Under the pieces are notes generated by a model. The model was given only the letters and a program-made list of their open reading frames with translations. It ran no database searches and had not been told where the DNA came from. This document shows, piece by piece, positions 25,299-37,507 of a stretch of DNA of 64,000 nucleotides; positions within the stretch are counted from its first letter, which is position 1, and each line of letters starts with the position of its first letter. The DNA is from Sipunculus nudus (lineage: Eukaryota > Annelida > Sipuncula > Golfingiida > Sipunculidae): the NCBI GenBank assembly GCA_026874595.1, contig CM049308.1, positions 46,135,327 through 46,199,326 on the forward strand, read 5' to 3'. The position numbers and the translations under genes are program-made.

Positions 25299-25639
25299 TC
25301 AATCCGAGGTGTATCGGAGCAAAGACGCCCCATGAGTAGACATCTTTAGGCGCCCTGCCACAACATCAATAACTGCTCTAGTGCCTTCTAGAAAGTCTAT
25401 CCCTAGGATGCCGTCCATTTCACACAGATCAGTAACCACTAGATTCCACTTGTAGATTCCAACTTGAACGTGTAGTTCGAACTCGACCTCCCCATATATT
25501 TGCATATCCATCCCCGTAGCTGTGCACAATCGGGTTTTTCCTGGCCGAAGAGTATGGCCACCAGACCAGCTGCACAACTGTTCAAACACATTCCCATTGA
25601 GCAAGCATGGGGTGATCCAGTGTCAACCAGCATTTTCAA
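25299..25639 (-). pseudogene. Retropepsin-like protease (element C, copy 2)
   Basis: Exact copy of 22331-22671, including the frameshift between the LVDTGSP active site and the GILGIDFL motif, so the break preceded the duplication. Confidence 0.78.
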
Positions 25640-25847
25640 GGACAGATGTCCGATACGGACTGGTTAATAAAAACAACCTTTGTTACTTACATTGAGTTGG
25701 GCAGGTGACCTAATTTCTGATAGTTTGTTCAATTGGCCTGTGTTTCTGGCCGCAAACGCAAGCCATCCTGGTTAAACGCTTCTTCGTCAAGCACTTCTGC
25801 TCTCTCATGCTGCACCGCGCCGGTTTGGGCTGGCTGGTTTCTTTGGT

Positions 25848-27452
25848 TCAAAGGACACTGACGGGCAAAGTGCGTCTTATCCGAACAAATGAAACATCCG
25901 GCATCTCGCTGATGTCTCCTGCTCCTTGAAGCTTGTCCTGTCTGACCATCTGTCCTGCCTGCGGTATCGTTACAGTGTCCGGGGTAGATGTATTACATCG
26001 CACCACTGGCGAAACAAGCCCCGAAGGTTTGCGGATACCTCCGACTGCCGCAAGCGACTCAAACTCGACTGCCAAGTCGACAGCTGCATCTAGATCTTCT
26101 GAGTGCCCAAACTGGACATGTTTGGTAACATCTGGTCCACCCAACCCAAAGATGAACTAGACAACACATAGAGCATCCCTATTCACCTCAGATAACTGAT
26201 GATGAGCTTTACTAGCCAACCTGCGTAAAGCTGATGAAAATGTTTATGGGCTCTCGTCTCTCCGACGTTTCCGATAGCGGAAATCGTTTCTGTAAGAAGG
26301 TCGCCGCTGGGTCGGACAGTAGCAACGTGAAAGGACCGCCTTCAATGCCTCGAAACTTCCGAGTTCCTGTTCCGTCAGCCCTCCCAGGACTGTTTGTGCC
26401 TTACCCCGAAGGCTCATGGCTAGTTGTTGGTCTTTTTCTCTTTCTGACCAGCCATTCCACATCGCCACTGAAAGGAAATGTGACAAGAAGTCCTCCCATT
26501 CCCATACTGTATAATCAAAGAGGTCGGTTGTTTCTCCTCTCTGCTGGCACGTGGGCCCTTCTGCGGGGGCGGCCCACCATATGCAGTTAAACTCATCCGA
26601 GGTCCCTGGTAAGATGGCGGTGGCGCTTCCCTTCCGACCACGTTGCATGTTTTCACTATGCCTTGTATGCCCGAAGACGGGCCTTTGATCTCTCCCGGTC
26701 ATCAGAATATCCGCTTCCTGTGGGTATGGCGTAGAAACATGTGCGAGACGAGGACCGGAAGGAAAACAAACTTGTCTCCTCGTCACCTCTGCTCCAGGAC
26801 ACATCCGAACGAAGAGGCTTCTGGTCGGTTGGCTCATATCTGTGTACAGACTGGTGTCTCCCTGAAGGAGTCCGTCAGATGACTCTGCATACCTCTACGA
26901 AATATCCGAAAAAGGACTTCGGGGTTGCTGCTCATTCTGTCACAGATACGGAGAAAATAACTCTTCCCCAGAATCAGCACATTTTGCTCGTGCCTGGTCA
27001 CAGGCAATCTCTGAACGCCTTGGCGGTGTTAAATAACTGGGATCCGGACTGGAGAAAATACCTCCGTCTCTGGATTCAGCAGCCCTGTCGGGCATTAATC
27101 CGAATGAACTGTCCGGCATAGTCTTCTCAATATTATCAATCAAGGCTTCGTATTGTCCCCCATCGCTGTGCGGGCCCTCCCATCTCACGTTGCGTTCACT
27201 TATTGGCCGGTCTGACATGATGTCATCTGTATCTCCTGACAGCACCTCTCTGTACGAATCCTCTAAATCAGACTCGTTTTCGTTACTACCTATCGATGGT
27301 GGGGGTGAGGTAGGATGAACATTTCGGGGAGAAATGCCTTCATTTCCATCAGTTCTAGGGGCGGATAAAGCACTAGGAAGCACAGAGACTAAACCCCGCC
27401 TAAGTGTCCCAAACAAAGTACTATATGACTCGATGGGTGGTTTGGCTGCCAC
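25848..27452 (-). pseudogene. Gag (element C, copy 2)
   Basis: Exact copy of the three gag fragments of unit 1: N-terminal region 26940-27452, capsid 26244-26837, C-terminal part 25848-26144. Same stops and frame changes. Confidence 0.68.
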
Positions 27453-27625
27453 TAGCCATACATCAGCCCACCAGACGGAACGATCTCTGGGGGGAGGAGA
27501 GTTAAGCAGGGGCCTCGATGTATAATAAAAGACGGAACTACAAATACCAATTTAAATTATTCGGTTTATTGAATTTACACAGCAATCAAACATGTAATGG
27601 TGATGGTCGGAGCAGCTGTGTCATT

Positions 27626-28521
27626 ATACAACAGTCCTGTCTAAGCTGTATCCTACAATAAGAGGTTTACCTATTAATTACCCCCTAAATCCACGTAAAA
27701 CAGCCTTGTAAACTAGCCAACTCCGTCACGGAGAGCCAGTTACTACTGAAGAAAATGTATTCTTACCGCGTTAGCTCCGTCTTAACTTCAAATCATCAAT
27801 TAAAATTACGTCCGGTCCCTTCTATGTTCCGCACACCTCTCCCCGGTTTGTTAAAACTGCGCAATTCCTTAACACATGTCCAGCATTTTTAATATTAATC
27901 CACGTAGGGTAATTTAGTCAGATTTACATGTTATTACATTATAAAACCCACCCTGTATCAATCCGCGACAACCCGGTTACTTTTTTTCTGTCAATCATGC
28001 GTCGGCATATAGTCCCGCTTTTAAAGCGTATAAAAAGCTATTTATCTTTATCCAATCTTTTTACGTAATCTAAAATACGATTCTTACCAGAAATTAATAC
28101 TAATGTTACTAGCTTAATTTATAATGGGTGAAAGATGAACCATTAATTTTCATAGAAACTGACCATACCACGATAAACGGTCGCTTGTCAGACAAACCAC
28201 GAGAGCGGTACACGACTGCCGAGACAGGTTGGTCCATAAATGGGAGCAGGGGTGTTGGGTTGAAATCACCACATCAATAGCCCGTATTGAGAGAAAACCT
28301 GTATTATATTAACATAAATAAAAAGAAAGATGATGACCAATTAAGCCTTTTGCCTATATGGCCAAATAGCGAGCACGGAAGATGCACATATAACCATGTC
28401 CAAGGTGTTGCTCACCCTACCCTGTACATGGTTTTGACCTACACGCTTATCTCAGCCACGCTCCCCACTCAATGTACCCAGGAAGCACTCGCTAGTACCC
28501 GGCTTGTCTGCATCAAAAACG
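27626..28521. other. Non-coding 5' part of element C
   Basis: About 900 bp between the second tandem unit and the junction with element B at ~28530. No ORF is accepted. By position it should hold the leader and 5' LTR of element C. A possible LTR start on the minus strand is TGTGACG just inside the junction, but no matching 3' LTR was seen. Confidence 0.4.
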
Positions 28522-29305
28522 TCACAATATCTTTGGGTTGTAGAAGGTATATTCCCTACCTTTTAGTTTAAGTCCAGCTTCTCTGAAACGTCCAAAGATT
28601 TCTCCTTGTCCTTCCAGGTGCTCATCAAACGAAGATGAGAACACAAATATATCGTCCAGGTATACGAGACATTTCTGCCGTTGTATGCCACAGAGTAAAA
28701 CGTCCATTGATCCTTGGAACGTGGAAGGAGAGTTACATAATCCGAACGGCATGGTATTGAATTTGAACAGTCCGCAAAAGGTAGTGAATGCGGTTTTCTC
28801 CTCGTCTTCTTCAGTGACAGGTTTCTGCCAATAACCAAATGATAAGTCCATGGTTGAGAAATATTGCGATCCTTTGAACGCATCAAGCATATCATCAATG
28901 CGCGAAAACAGGTACACATTTTTTTTTCGTAACAGAGTCCAGATGACGGTAATCCACACAGAAGCGCTCGGAGTTATCTTTCTTCTTTACATGTAAGATC
29001 AGAGCGCCCCAGGGGCTCTTTGGTGGCTTAATGATATCACGGTCAAGCATATTCTGTATATGTTCTAGTATCACCTCTCTCTGAGACATGGGAACACGGT
29101 ATGGTCTCTGTTTAATCGGAGCATGATCACCAGTGTTTATGTGATGTTCTACAAGGTCGGTTCGGCAAAAGTCAAGCCGTTCTGAGTAACATCTGGAAGT
29201 TTCACCTTGAGTCGGAGTCTCAATTGTTATTCCGGAACGTGCTCGGATCTCTATCATTTCCAGCAAATTCAGAGACCATTCACGTACAGGTGGGTTGTTT
29301 GACAA
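28522..29305 (-). pseudogene. Reverse transcriptase, fingers and palm (element B, upstream half)
   Basis: Two frames (29305-28895 and 28959-28522) cover RT from the pre-RT linker through RVPMSQR, the DIIKPPKSPWGA fingers, CVDYRHLDSVT, then FSTMDLSFGYWQ, the MPFGLCNSPSTFQ motif and the catalytic VYLDDIFVFS. The frame change falls at a run of eight T (28920-28927), a likely replication or assembly slippage point. The ORF ends at the element C junction just after NPKI. The remainder of RT resumes at ~21375. Confidence 0.9.
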
Positions 29306-29386
29306 CCTGACTTTTTCTCCTTGCCAGATAACACACTGATCGTAAAAGTTTTTTTAACATTCCAACAGAATAAAATAAGTCAGTTC

Positions 29387-29629
29387 CTACCAGGCAGTCG
29401 TATGGGAAATTTTGGCTACCTGGGCGTTGCGTATGACTTTAGGACCAGCGATTAAGAATTCAATCGACACCTGTCCTATAATGTTTATTTGGTCCCCGAT
29501 AGCTGACACAATGGGCCTAAACGCGGCGGGGAGAATTTCTGCGACACCCATTTCAGTAGGCAATATGTGATTTACTATGGTTATTCCCGCACTAGTATCT
29601 ACAAGAACAGTAACGGGCACTCCATTCAC
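29387..29629 (-). pseudogene. Protease (element B)
   Basis: A short retropepsin-like ORF. The active-site motif reads VLVDTSAG, where the usual Gly of DTG is Ser. It sits between the gag zinc knuckle and the RT linker, the normal place in Ty3/Gypsy pol. The C-terminal ILG-type motif is not seen before the stop. Confidence 0.65.
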
Positions 29630-30016
29630 TTTTCCGGGGACCCTATGCGACCTAACGGGCGGGGAACATACCGTAACATGCGCGGCAGGCGGACGGTTCT
29701 AGTTTATAACTGAACTTGACAGACTCACTGAGTTGGCTCTGAGCTGGCATCTTGAATTGCAATTGACATTCAGCTGTTGATTGATTTTTCATACCGAAAT
29801 TTATACCGGTAACGTCCTCTGCGGTTGTAAAACAAGCGTTTGAACCATTAGGCTCTTCACTTAACCGATTTCTAGTACTATATTCGGTAAATCCGTAGCT
29901 TTCATCACGAATACAGGCAACAATATTTGGAGGATTTCCGACAGAAGCCCCTTCACCTCCAATGAAAGAGGCGTAAGTTAGTTTTTTGGAGTGTCACTGC
30001 GGCCGTGTTTCTCTTC

Positions 30017-30058
30017 ACATCGTGGCTCGGTGTGTCCTACGCGTCTGCACCAGTTGCA
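30017..30058 (-). other. CCHC zinc knuckle of gag (element B)
   Basis: The minus strand encodes C-x2-C-x4-H-x4-C (CNWCRRVGHTEPRC), the nucleocapsid zinc knuckle that binds element RNA. It lies between the capsid fragment and protease and is outside the longer ORFs. Confidence 0.75.
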
Positions 30059-30175
30059 GATAGGCTGCCCGTCTGTAGTCCTGAGCCCATCTGTACGGCG
30101 CTTTGGTGCTTGCCTGAATTTATCAGCAGTAGGCCGAGATGAGCGGTTATATCTCACTGGTTGCTTTTGGACGAT

Positions 30176-30799
30176 TTAACTTGCCAGTTGGTCTAACTTT
30201 TCAGTTAGTGAATTAAACAGAGTGTTTATATTACTCACAACTGCAGCCTCGCCCTGTACGCTTTTGCAAGGGATGGGTCCGCGTATAAATTGTTCGTGAC
30301 ATTCATCGCTTTTAGCCACGCGGAAAGCTTTTTCGAATGACATTGGGTCCGCTAGCATCATATATCTACGTAATTCCGGGCGCGGTCCTTGCAGGAAGTG
30401 TTCGCGTTTAAAATTATCTTGCACGTCTTTGTGCAATCCTGCGTGTGCACAACAAGCGAGGGACAGAAAGACTTGACTGAAATCGTCTACTGACTCACCA
30501 GGCAGCTGTTATCTCTGGAACAGTTCTGCATAGTGTAACCTTTGCAACTCCTCCGGCATAAACCTATTGAATAAGGCAGCGCATTGTTCACCGTAATTTT
30601 GCTTTATACTATCCTATAAGTCCTCATATGCATCGGCCGCACGTCCTCGAAGAAATGCTGTCAGTACGTCCAGTTTCCGAAACTCGTCCAAGGTATTGGC
30701 TTCGGCTATACGGTCGAATGACTTGAGCCAGGGGTCGATATCTTCTTTTGGTTCTCCATGGAACCGCGCTGGCGTGACGAGTCCACCAACCTGGGCCAT
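30176..30799 (-). pseudogene. Gag capsid (element B)
   Basis: Two ORFs (30799-30614 and 30436-30176) cover a Gypsy capsid. The first has F-x-G-x-P-x-EDIDPWLKSF and AFLRGRAADAYEDL. The second has the FLQGPRPELRRYM segment and a later helix. The first starts with ATG at 30799, near the end of the deleted leader. Stops between them mark decay. Confidence 0.75.
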
Positions 30800-30835
30800 T
30801 TGATTTGATTCGCTTACTTAGATAATACCATGTTG

Positions 30836-31198
30836 AGTTTAATCTATCAACTGAAAAGTGATTAATAACTGGAAAATGAAATATGGTAAGGTATCTTGGC
30901 ATATATGTACATAAAGAGAACCAAGAGGCCCACTTGATAATCTATCATTCTAAGAAAAATAAATTAGGAACTGCTTGCAATTGAAGAAATATACTTGGAC
31001 AGAAAACACCCTATATACATCCATATGGGAAATTGAGCGTGGGTGTTAAGGGGTCACCGGGAGCTATCTTTGTCAGCGCACAGGCGCTGGGCTGGTGGCA
31101 TCACCTAGCCGCTAACGTAATCGGCCGGTGCGACAGGGACAAGAGCTAATGGATAACGGCTGGACGACAAGTGTACGCCTAGTTTGTACTCTGTGACA
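30836..31198 (-). repeat. Partial 5' LTR of element B
   Basis: It matches 18134-18508 of the 3' LTR and begins on the minus strand with TGTCACAGAG. The downstream part of the LTR, corresponding to 17721-18133, and the primer-binding site are deleted, so gag starts about 37 bp after the LTR fragment. Confidence 0.78.
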
Positions 31199-33409
31199 AT
31201 ATAGTATATATATAGATATAGTTTATCTTCATTCAATGTTCTTTCACAGAATTCTTACTTTTTAATAAGTCTCGTATTATTATGTTAGCGTTAACGTAAC
31301 AGTTAATTTTGGTTACTTTTATCTAATTGTACCCGTCGTGGCTCCGGAGCTCAGATGTTGGATGCCCATTTGCACAGCATGAGAGTTTACCTTATATAGG
31401 TTTGTGGCTCAAGACTGTCTTTGTTGTCTTTTGTATCTAAGATGACAGTCATGCTTGTGGTGTTCAGTAAATCAGTACATCAGTGTAAGAGTGATTTTCT
31501 CTGTAATGACCCAAGTGCTTCCCGTGTCATACACAGCAATGGATGGTTTCTGTGCGAACTATATAAAGCCAGCAGGCTAGTGACAGGCAGAAAAAGATCA
31601 CATAAATCTAAGATTACCTAAATAGAGAAATACAGCTATTCAAAGTAAAATTTACATAAATTGTACAACAAATAACATCCTAATAATTCTGTTTCCTACT
31701 AATTCACTAAGAATATCAGCAGAAAATGTTGTACTGCCTCTGTTTTGGTTCAGAGACTGCCTTGGATCTGCCTGTTGTCAGGGAAAGCCTGGGCCAGCTT
31801 CTGTTTATATAAGTAATGACCAGTGGTGCTAATTGGAGAAGAGTACTTCACTTGGCAGTACTGGTTTCAACCGGAAGATAACCAACTGAACTACATAGAC
31901 TAGCTATCTGGTCTTTGATGATGGTCATGGATAAAAAGAAACACAGTCGGTCTTCTTCCGGGCATTAATCTGCTACTGTTAAGGGCTACAGCAATGATCA
32001 GACCCAACATTATCATGATAACTGGCTAATTTGTTTTTGAAAGGTGACAAGAATTGGAATGGAAAACTCTTACTGACTGGAGAAGAGACTTATGACTAGT
32101 TTTCTTATCAAGATTATAAATGGTCTAGCAGCATTATCTGAAGAATATCTTTAAAATACCAACAAAGACTCTACACTCAAAGGCAATAATTAATGTACTT
32201 ACCCCCGATACTGAAACATGAACATTCTGCTATTTCATAAAGAGATATAGACTGGAACCAGCTACGATAAGAAATTATCATCACGGAAACAAATGAACAG
32301 TTTGAAGCAGCCTATCATGACTTCCGATAATTCAAAATAATATTCAAGCCCACCACCTACCCAGGAAGATTATTGCTGAGCAATGAGAAACCTTCCAGTA
32401 CCAACAGATACAGACATTAAAAACTATATCTCTTCAGGAACAGTTATATATTCATTATACACATGAGCCCCGGACAAGTTTATTGTTCCTCATATTTGAG
32501 ATTTCTGCTACACTTGATTCAAAAAATTTATCACACAATGATCAAATATTATTCTAATTTTGCCAAGTACTGTTGTAGTCATCCTAGTCTGATGATGCAG
32601 ATAAATCCCATTTTCTATGTACTGAGCTGTTCTTATCATATTGTGGTTCTTTGTAGTTGAAGATTTATGTGATAAAGCACGGAAAATAAGGCATTTATTT
32701 TAAATTTGCCACTTTTTTGCCAGGGGTTGCCAATGCCGGCCTTGCCTGGCAGTGGCAGTTACCGCCGTGGCCTTTGTCGCCTATGCATTTACTGCCATCC
32801 TTGGGGTTCACTCATAATTAGTTGTATAAAAGTGTTATTCTTTTTACTATTTATTTACTTTGATCATTCTGTAACTTGTATGGTCAACCTTTCAGGACAA
32901 GTGTACAGCCCTGTGCAGTGCCACTTCAGTATGATGACATGACCATGATCTTCAAGTTGCCCCCTGGACCGATGCAGCCTCTTTAATCGTCCCCTGGCTG
33001 TAGCAGTTTAGCTTATTTTATGTGAACCCCAGTCACTCAGTTTATTATTACGAAAATTAATATTCAACCCGATCTTGATGAAACATTTAAATTAAACATA
33101 ATACATTATAACAAAGTAAACTGACCATAACGTACGTACTAGTAGGCCCATGCCTTATTTCTTGCCGGAAATCGAAGATTTCTACAAACATATTGGTCAT
33201 TTGTGTATGTCTGTTTGTCACGTTGTGTTTGTGTGTTTGTCCCCACTCTACTGGCGACAATTTTGCAGCTATCGATCTGACACTTGCAACAGTCGTGGAA
33301 GCCTATTGTTTTTGGTCAATATATGTCAATGATCAAAGTCATCTAAAAATGTCGAAAATTTAATTTTCGTCATCACTTCGTCAATATTGGTTCAATAAAA
33401 TAAATCGAA
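31199..33409. other. Interval without a supported gene
   Basis: AT-rich unique sequence. Short ORFs at 31421-31621, 32463-32660, 32706-32942 and 33150-33332 show no domain or coding character. No RNA gene, LTR or tandem repeat was recognised. Confidence 0.55.
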
Positions 33410-33790
33410 CGAAATTATGATTAAAATTGTTACAGAAAGGTATTTGGTAAATTATCGAGATCTATATTTGAATTGTATATGAATAGAAAAAATGTGTATT
33501 TTGATTGATGAATACAGATATGATTTTTACGCGAGAGATGTTGGTTTACGACAAGGTTATTATCTATCTCCGCTGCTTTTTGCGTTGTTTGTGAGAGATT
33601 TAAACTGTAGGCTTACCGCAAAAATGTAAAGGTTCAAAACTGTTAAATAATTTCAGACTTTATCTCTATCAGCCCGCGACATCCTTGTAATGCAAAACAT
33701 TCATGTTCTTCTTTATGCAGGCGATACAGTGATCTCAGCTGAAACTGACAAGCAACTGCAAAAGGCATTTAATATTTTGTATACCTGCAG
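33410..33790 (+). pseudogene. Non-LTR (LINE) reverse transcriptase fragment
   Basis: One frame encodes GLRQG (33543-33557) followed by YLSPLLFALFVRDL, the LINE RT motif that precedes the catalytic box. In the same frame, 57 codons on, is the catalytic loop as YAGD (33714-33725), where the normal YADD has lost one aspartate. An in-frame TAA near 33625 separates the two. No other LINE domains (endonuclease, 3' tail) are visible. Confidence 0.72.
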
Positions 33791-35260
33791 AGGGGCCCCC
33801 GGGAATCGCACGGGAAAATAGCAGTTATTTGCTACCACAAAAAGTGTCAAGACTGCCGCCAGGGGGAGTGGACATGAGAGCGGGCATACAGAGGTTCCCC
33901 TATGAATCGTACGCGCAAATAGCACCTATTTGCTACCCTAAGAACTTAAGTGGGGGTAAAAATTCTCTGATGAACAGTGATGAACATGCCAAATTTCAGA
34001 CCAAAACCTTAACCCACTCCGGAGATAATTTTCACCCAAAGCACATGTATGGATGGATGCCACGGGTACAAGATGGAGGAGTCCAAGATCTATGTATATG
34101 CACCATTTTATGCCAATACTTGGAATCACTCCTGAGAAAAGGGAATTAATTTATTCTATTAAAACGGAAAGTTGAGTGGCGCGACCTGTCTTGTTTATGA
34201 GAAAACTTTCCAAGATGGATGAACATGCCAAATTTCAGACTAATATCTAACCCCCAGCAAGGTGAAACTAAACTGAACTTAAGAGCCCTGACAGTTTCCA
34301 GGGCTACAGGCATCCATTAGGTGTCAACATTCAGCCTTGGGGGCATGGCACCCATGAAGTGATCACATGCAGCCTTAAGGAAAAGGGAGCTGAACTGATC
34401 TTATGACCCCTAGGAAACTCTGTGCACTCATTAAACTTTTGACCTGTAAGAGGCTGCACTGAGTGAACTCTTGACCTATATCTATAGCTGCACTGAGTGA
34501 ACTCTTGACCTGTTGTGAAATCTGATACAGTTTTATAGATACAGACACAATTTTGGCCTGTTGGTAAATCTGTTTACACATACTGAAAGACTTTAGCTGA
34601 AATGATTTTTTTTTCAAACTGACATATAAGACTTTTATCAAAATGTTTAGAATAATGAAAAATGCAGCTCCTGCTGTTCCTGAAAAATTATGGGTTAATG
34701 TGTCAAGATAAACGATGACCTCCGCACAAGAAAGGTTGATGCAGGTGGCGCCACCAATACCTAAATTTCAGATATGACTCATTTGACAAACATTAGCATA
34801 AAATTTGGTGATGATAGCTCCAGCCGTTTCTGAGATGGTAATTTTAGTATGCTTTTTATGACAGATGAAAAAGTTCAACTTCCTGTAATTAACTCAGCCA
34901 AAAATCACCGAACAAGGGCCATTCGAACGAAATTGAGAGGGACTGTTCTGGGAATAATTTCTGTGAAATATTGGACAATTTGGCTGAACAGTTTCGGAGA
35001 AAAAAATTGTAAAATATTTTGTAGCTTTTCTACTATAAAATCTAAGAAAATGCAGTTAGCCAATTTTAATGTACTGTTGCGGAACCTAATATCAACAGAT
35101 CACGCAGTTGATTACAAATTCTGTTATGGAGATAAAAAAAAATGATTCTGTAACACTAGGCAGCGTGAAATGTCTAGGGGAATGAATAAAGAATTCAGTG
35201 TTTTTTTTCTTTAAAATAATTTATTTTTTTTATTCTTAAAATAATTTATTCTAAAAAAAA
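33791..35260. other. Interval without a supported gene; short repeats
   Basis: It contains two ~110-bp related segments around 33795-33945 (each with TATTTGCTACC), two copies of GATGAACATGCCAAATTTCA (about 33976 and 34210), and a ~34-bp direct repeat around 34450-34512. ORFs at 33829-34149, 34375-34641 and 34849-35145 have no domain. It probably consists of old dispersed repeats. Confidence 0.5.
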
Positions 35261-35269
35261 CTAACATTA

Positions 35270-35925
35270 CAATACACTAAATCAATACAATTTCACAGTA
35301 TAACAACAGTACAACAGCAATTCAATACAATTACACAGTATTAAAAATAAAGTGTACAGTACCTGGATGCCACCTCTTTCATAGCGACAAGTCCTTTAAA
35401 ATGTATAATCCAGATGAAAAGTTCACATAAATCTTCTCAGAGAATAACAGTCCAGTTCAATTTGTTGTAATCCAAAAGTGAAGTTCTGAAGGTGATTCCA
35501 AAGGCAAAATGAAGACTAATTAAAATCCTATACAAATTCGAAGAAGTTCTATAAATGCTGCAGTTATCGGAAAGGCCCACAAACTCACTCGCACTCTTCC
35601 GTGTACGCTGGAATATTTCTCTCTCCTCTCTCCTCTAAAACACATCCCCCTATTTATAACTTTTCATACGAAAATTCTAGAAAATTCTATTTCACCAACA
35701 ATCCAAAAGAACCTAACATAAAACACACGCCCAAAGAACATCACAAGACACGCGCCCAAAGAGCGCGACCAGCCAAGAAAGTTCCAGATTAGTGTGGTCG
35801 CTGTATTTCTACATACCGCGAGAGTTCAGCAGGTGCGGTTATTTATAGCAGCGCACAGGTTTTGGGACTGACACGAAACTGAATGCCTATAGACACATGT
35901 ACCACTGTAAAAGAGAAATCTGTAA
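35270..35925 (-). repeat. Probable 3' LTR region of the Gmr1-type element
   Basis: It follows the candidate polypurine tract and contains on the minus strand a TATA box (TATAAATA, 35658-35651). The part below about 35625 is repeated at 1270-1650 and 48900-49290. The exact TG/CA ends are not clear. A polypurine-like ACAGGAGGGGAAG on the minus strand is at 35940-35928. Confidence 0.5.
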
Positions 35926-36031
35926 AACTTCCCCTCCTGTAAGAATTGCGATCACAGTCACTTAATTGTTACAATATTTTAAAAAAATCATCCTATTTAT
36001 AACATTTACAACATCCGCTTACAACATTTCA

Positions 36032-36711
36032 TTAACATCTTGATAAGCAGTCAGCAAGTACATTGTCTTTCCCTTTAATGTGTCTGATTTCAAGATTGTA
36101 ATCCTGCAAAAACAAACTCCATCTCAACAATCTTTGATTTTTACACTTCAACTTGTTCATGAACGTGAGGGGATTGTGATCACTGAAGACATTGATAGGC
36201 TTGACTGATGAAGTAACATAAACTTCAAAATGTTGCAATGCCAAAATCAAAGCCAAACATTCTTTTTCAATAGTGGAGTAGTTTTACTGGTTTGCATTAA
36301 ACTTTCTTAAAAAATTACAAATTGGATGATCTATGCCATCACTGCCTCTTGTAACAACACAGCACCAGCAGCAGTATCACTAGCAACTACAGCTTACTTA
36401 AAAGGTACAGAAAAGTCTGGAGCTACCTAAACTGGTAAACTTTGCAGAATTGCTTTCAAATTCTGAAATGCATTTTCACACTGAACATTCGATACAAACT
36501 CTTGTTTCTTCTTAAACAAATTAGTCAAAGGTTCAGCTACAGCAGAAAAATTTGGACAAAACAACCTGTAGTATCGAACCATACCAAGAAAACGCATTAT
36601 TTGCTTTTTTTCTGGTCTAGGAAATGAAGAAAGGGACTTATTATAGCAACAACATGTTATACTTGACCCTGCCCTACAATATGACCCAAAAATGTTACTT
36701 GTGCATGACAA
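36032..36711 (-). pseudogene. RT thumb and RNase H (Gmr1-type element)
   Basis: 36711-36427 contains the MRFLGMVRYYRLFCPNFSAV segment that links RT to RNase H, followed by the beginning of RNase H. The region up to 36256 is broken by stops. 36256-36032 contains the helix with ALILALQHF, the VFSDHNPL motif with its Asp, and the terminal KDNVLADCLSR. RNase H closes the polyprotein, with only non-coding sequence between its stop and the polypurine tract, which confirms that integrase is not at the C-terminus. Confidence 0.8.
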
Positions 36712-36729
36712 AACTCAGATTTTACTAAG

Positions 36730-37423
36730 TTGATGGTCAGACGTGCTTCACTGAGTCTTTCAAAGAGGTCGCGAAGAATTTGCAGATGTTTTTACCCAGG
36801 TGTCGCTGTACACGATAAGGTCATCAATATATGCGTCGCAGCCCTGAATATCCTTGACAACCATACGGATGAGGTGCTGGAACGTGGCTTGTGAGTTCTT
36901 CATGCCAAACGGCATAACTTTATACTGGTAAAGTCCTCGCGGCGGACACTTCTTCCACTCGTTCTGTCAGCGGAACTTGCCAGAATCCTTTTAGCAAGTC
37001 AGACTTGGAGACATATCTGGAGCTACCGACTCTATCAATACAATCATCGATCTGCCGAATCAGGAACGTGTCAGTCTTGGTGACAGAGTTCAGTTTTTGA
37101 TAATCTGTGCACATATGGTAACTTCCATCTCGTTTTGGCAAAAGAATACATGGTGAACTCCAGTTACTGTTACTAGGTTCAATAAAATCATTGTCCAGCA
37201 AATATTGAACCTCATCTTGTAGATACTTTTGCTTTTCTGGATTCAGTCTATAAGGATGTTGCTTGACTGCGCTTGCCTCGCCAACATCGACGTCATGGTA
37301 CAATATGTTAGTTCGCGTTGGAATGTCACTAAACAAATGTTCATAAATCTGCAGCAGGTTCTTGAGGTCTTTTAGTTGTTGTACAGTAAGGTGTGACAGT
37401 TTGGCATCCAGGTTCTTAAGCAC
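36730..37423 (-). pseudogene. Reverse transcriptase (Gmr1-type element)
   Basis: The ORF 37423-36920 carries the pre-RT linker, KQHPYRLNPEKQ, the DFIEPSNSNWSSPCILLPKRDG fingers region in two parts, CTDYQKLNSVT and the SKSDLLKGFWQVPL palm motif. In a shifted frame after about 36920 come the MPFGMKNSQATFQ motif and catalytic AYIDDLIVYSDTW (near 36835). It starts about 85 bp downstream of the integrase C-terminal ORF. Confidence 0.85.
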
Positions 37424-37507
37424 GTCTGAGTTTTAAAGTGGTACTGTCTACACTGAATGTCTACATCACACAATCAGTATCTACTTTAACTGGGTCCGGG
37501 TCAGTAT

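Larger units (their letters stand above)
24658..27625 (-). repeat. 2968-bp tandem unit, copy 2
   Basis: Same contents as copy 1: protease 25299-25639, gag 25848-26144, 26244-26837 and 26940-27452. It continues to TGTGTCATTA and then enters unique sequence. Identity with copy 1 looks complete, which is striking because the rest of elements B and C is heavily decayed. Confidence 0.95.
21385..28530 (-). mobile_element. Inserted Gypsy-like element C (gag-protease only), partly duplicated in tandem
   Basis: About 7.1 kb of DNA splits the RT of element B between the NPKI segment (28530) and the GVEPDPDK segment (21375). It encodes, on the minus strand, gag and protease of a different Gypsy family and the start of the region leading into RT, but no RT, RNase H or integrase. 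Its core is a 2968-bp unit present twice in tandem. About 200 bp at 21490-21690 form a third, more diverged copy of the unit end. LTRs were not resolved. Confidence 0.75.
17721..31198 (-). mobile_element. Gypsy element B, chromodomain type, interrupted by element C
   Basis: Minus-strand order is 5' LTR (30836-31198, partial), gag, protease, RT, [insertion 21385-28530], RT end/RNase H, integrase, chromodomain, 3' UTR, polypurine tract, 3' LTR (17721-18508). ATATAG lies just outside both ends (17715-17720 and 31199-31204), consistent with a target-site duplication, although the flanks are AT-simple. It is the same family as element A. Numerous stops and frameshifts show it is inactive. Confidence 0.88.

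Noticed and set aside
31199-35260. Host exons among short ORFs
   Set aside because: No domain, no consistent codon character and no convincing pairs of splice sites; only a LINE fragment is supported.
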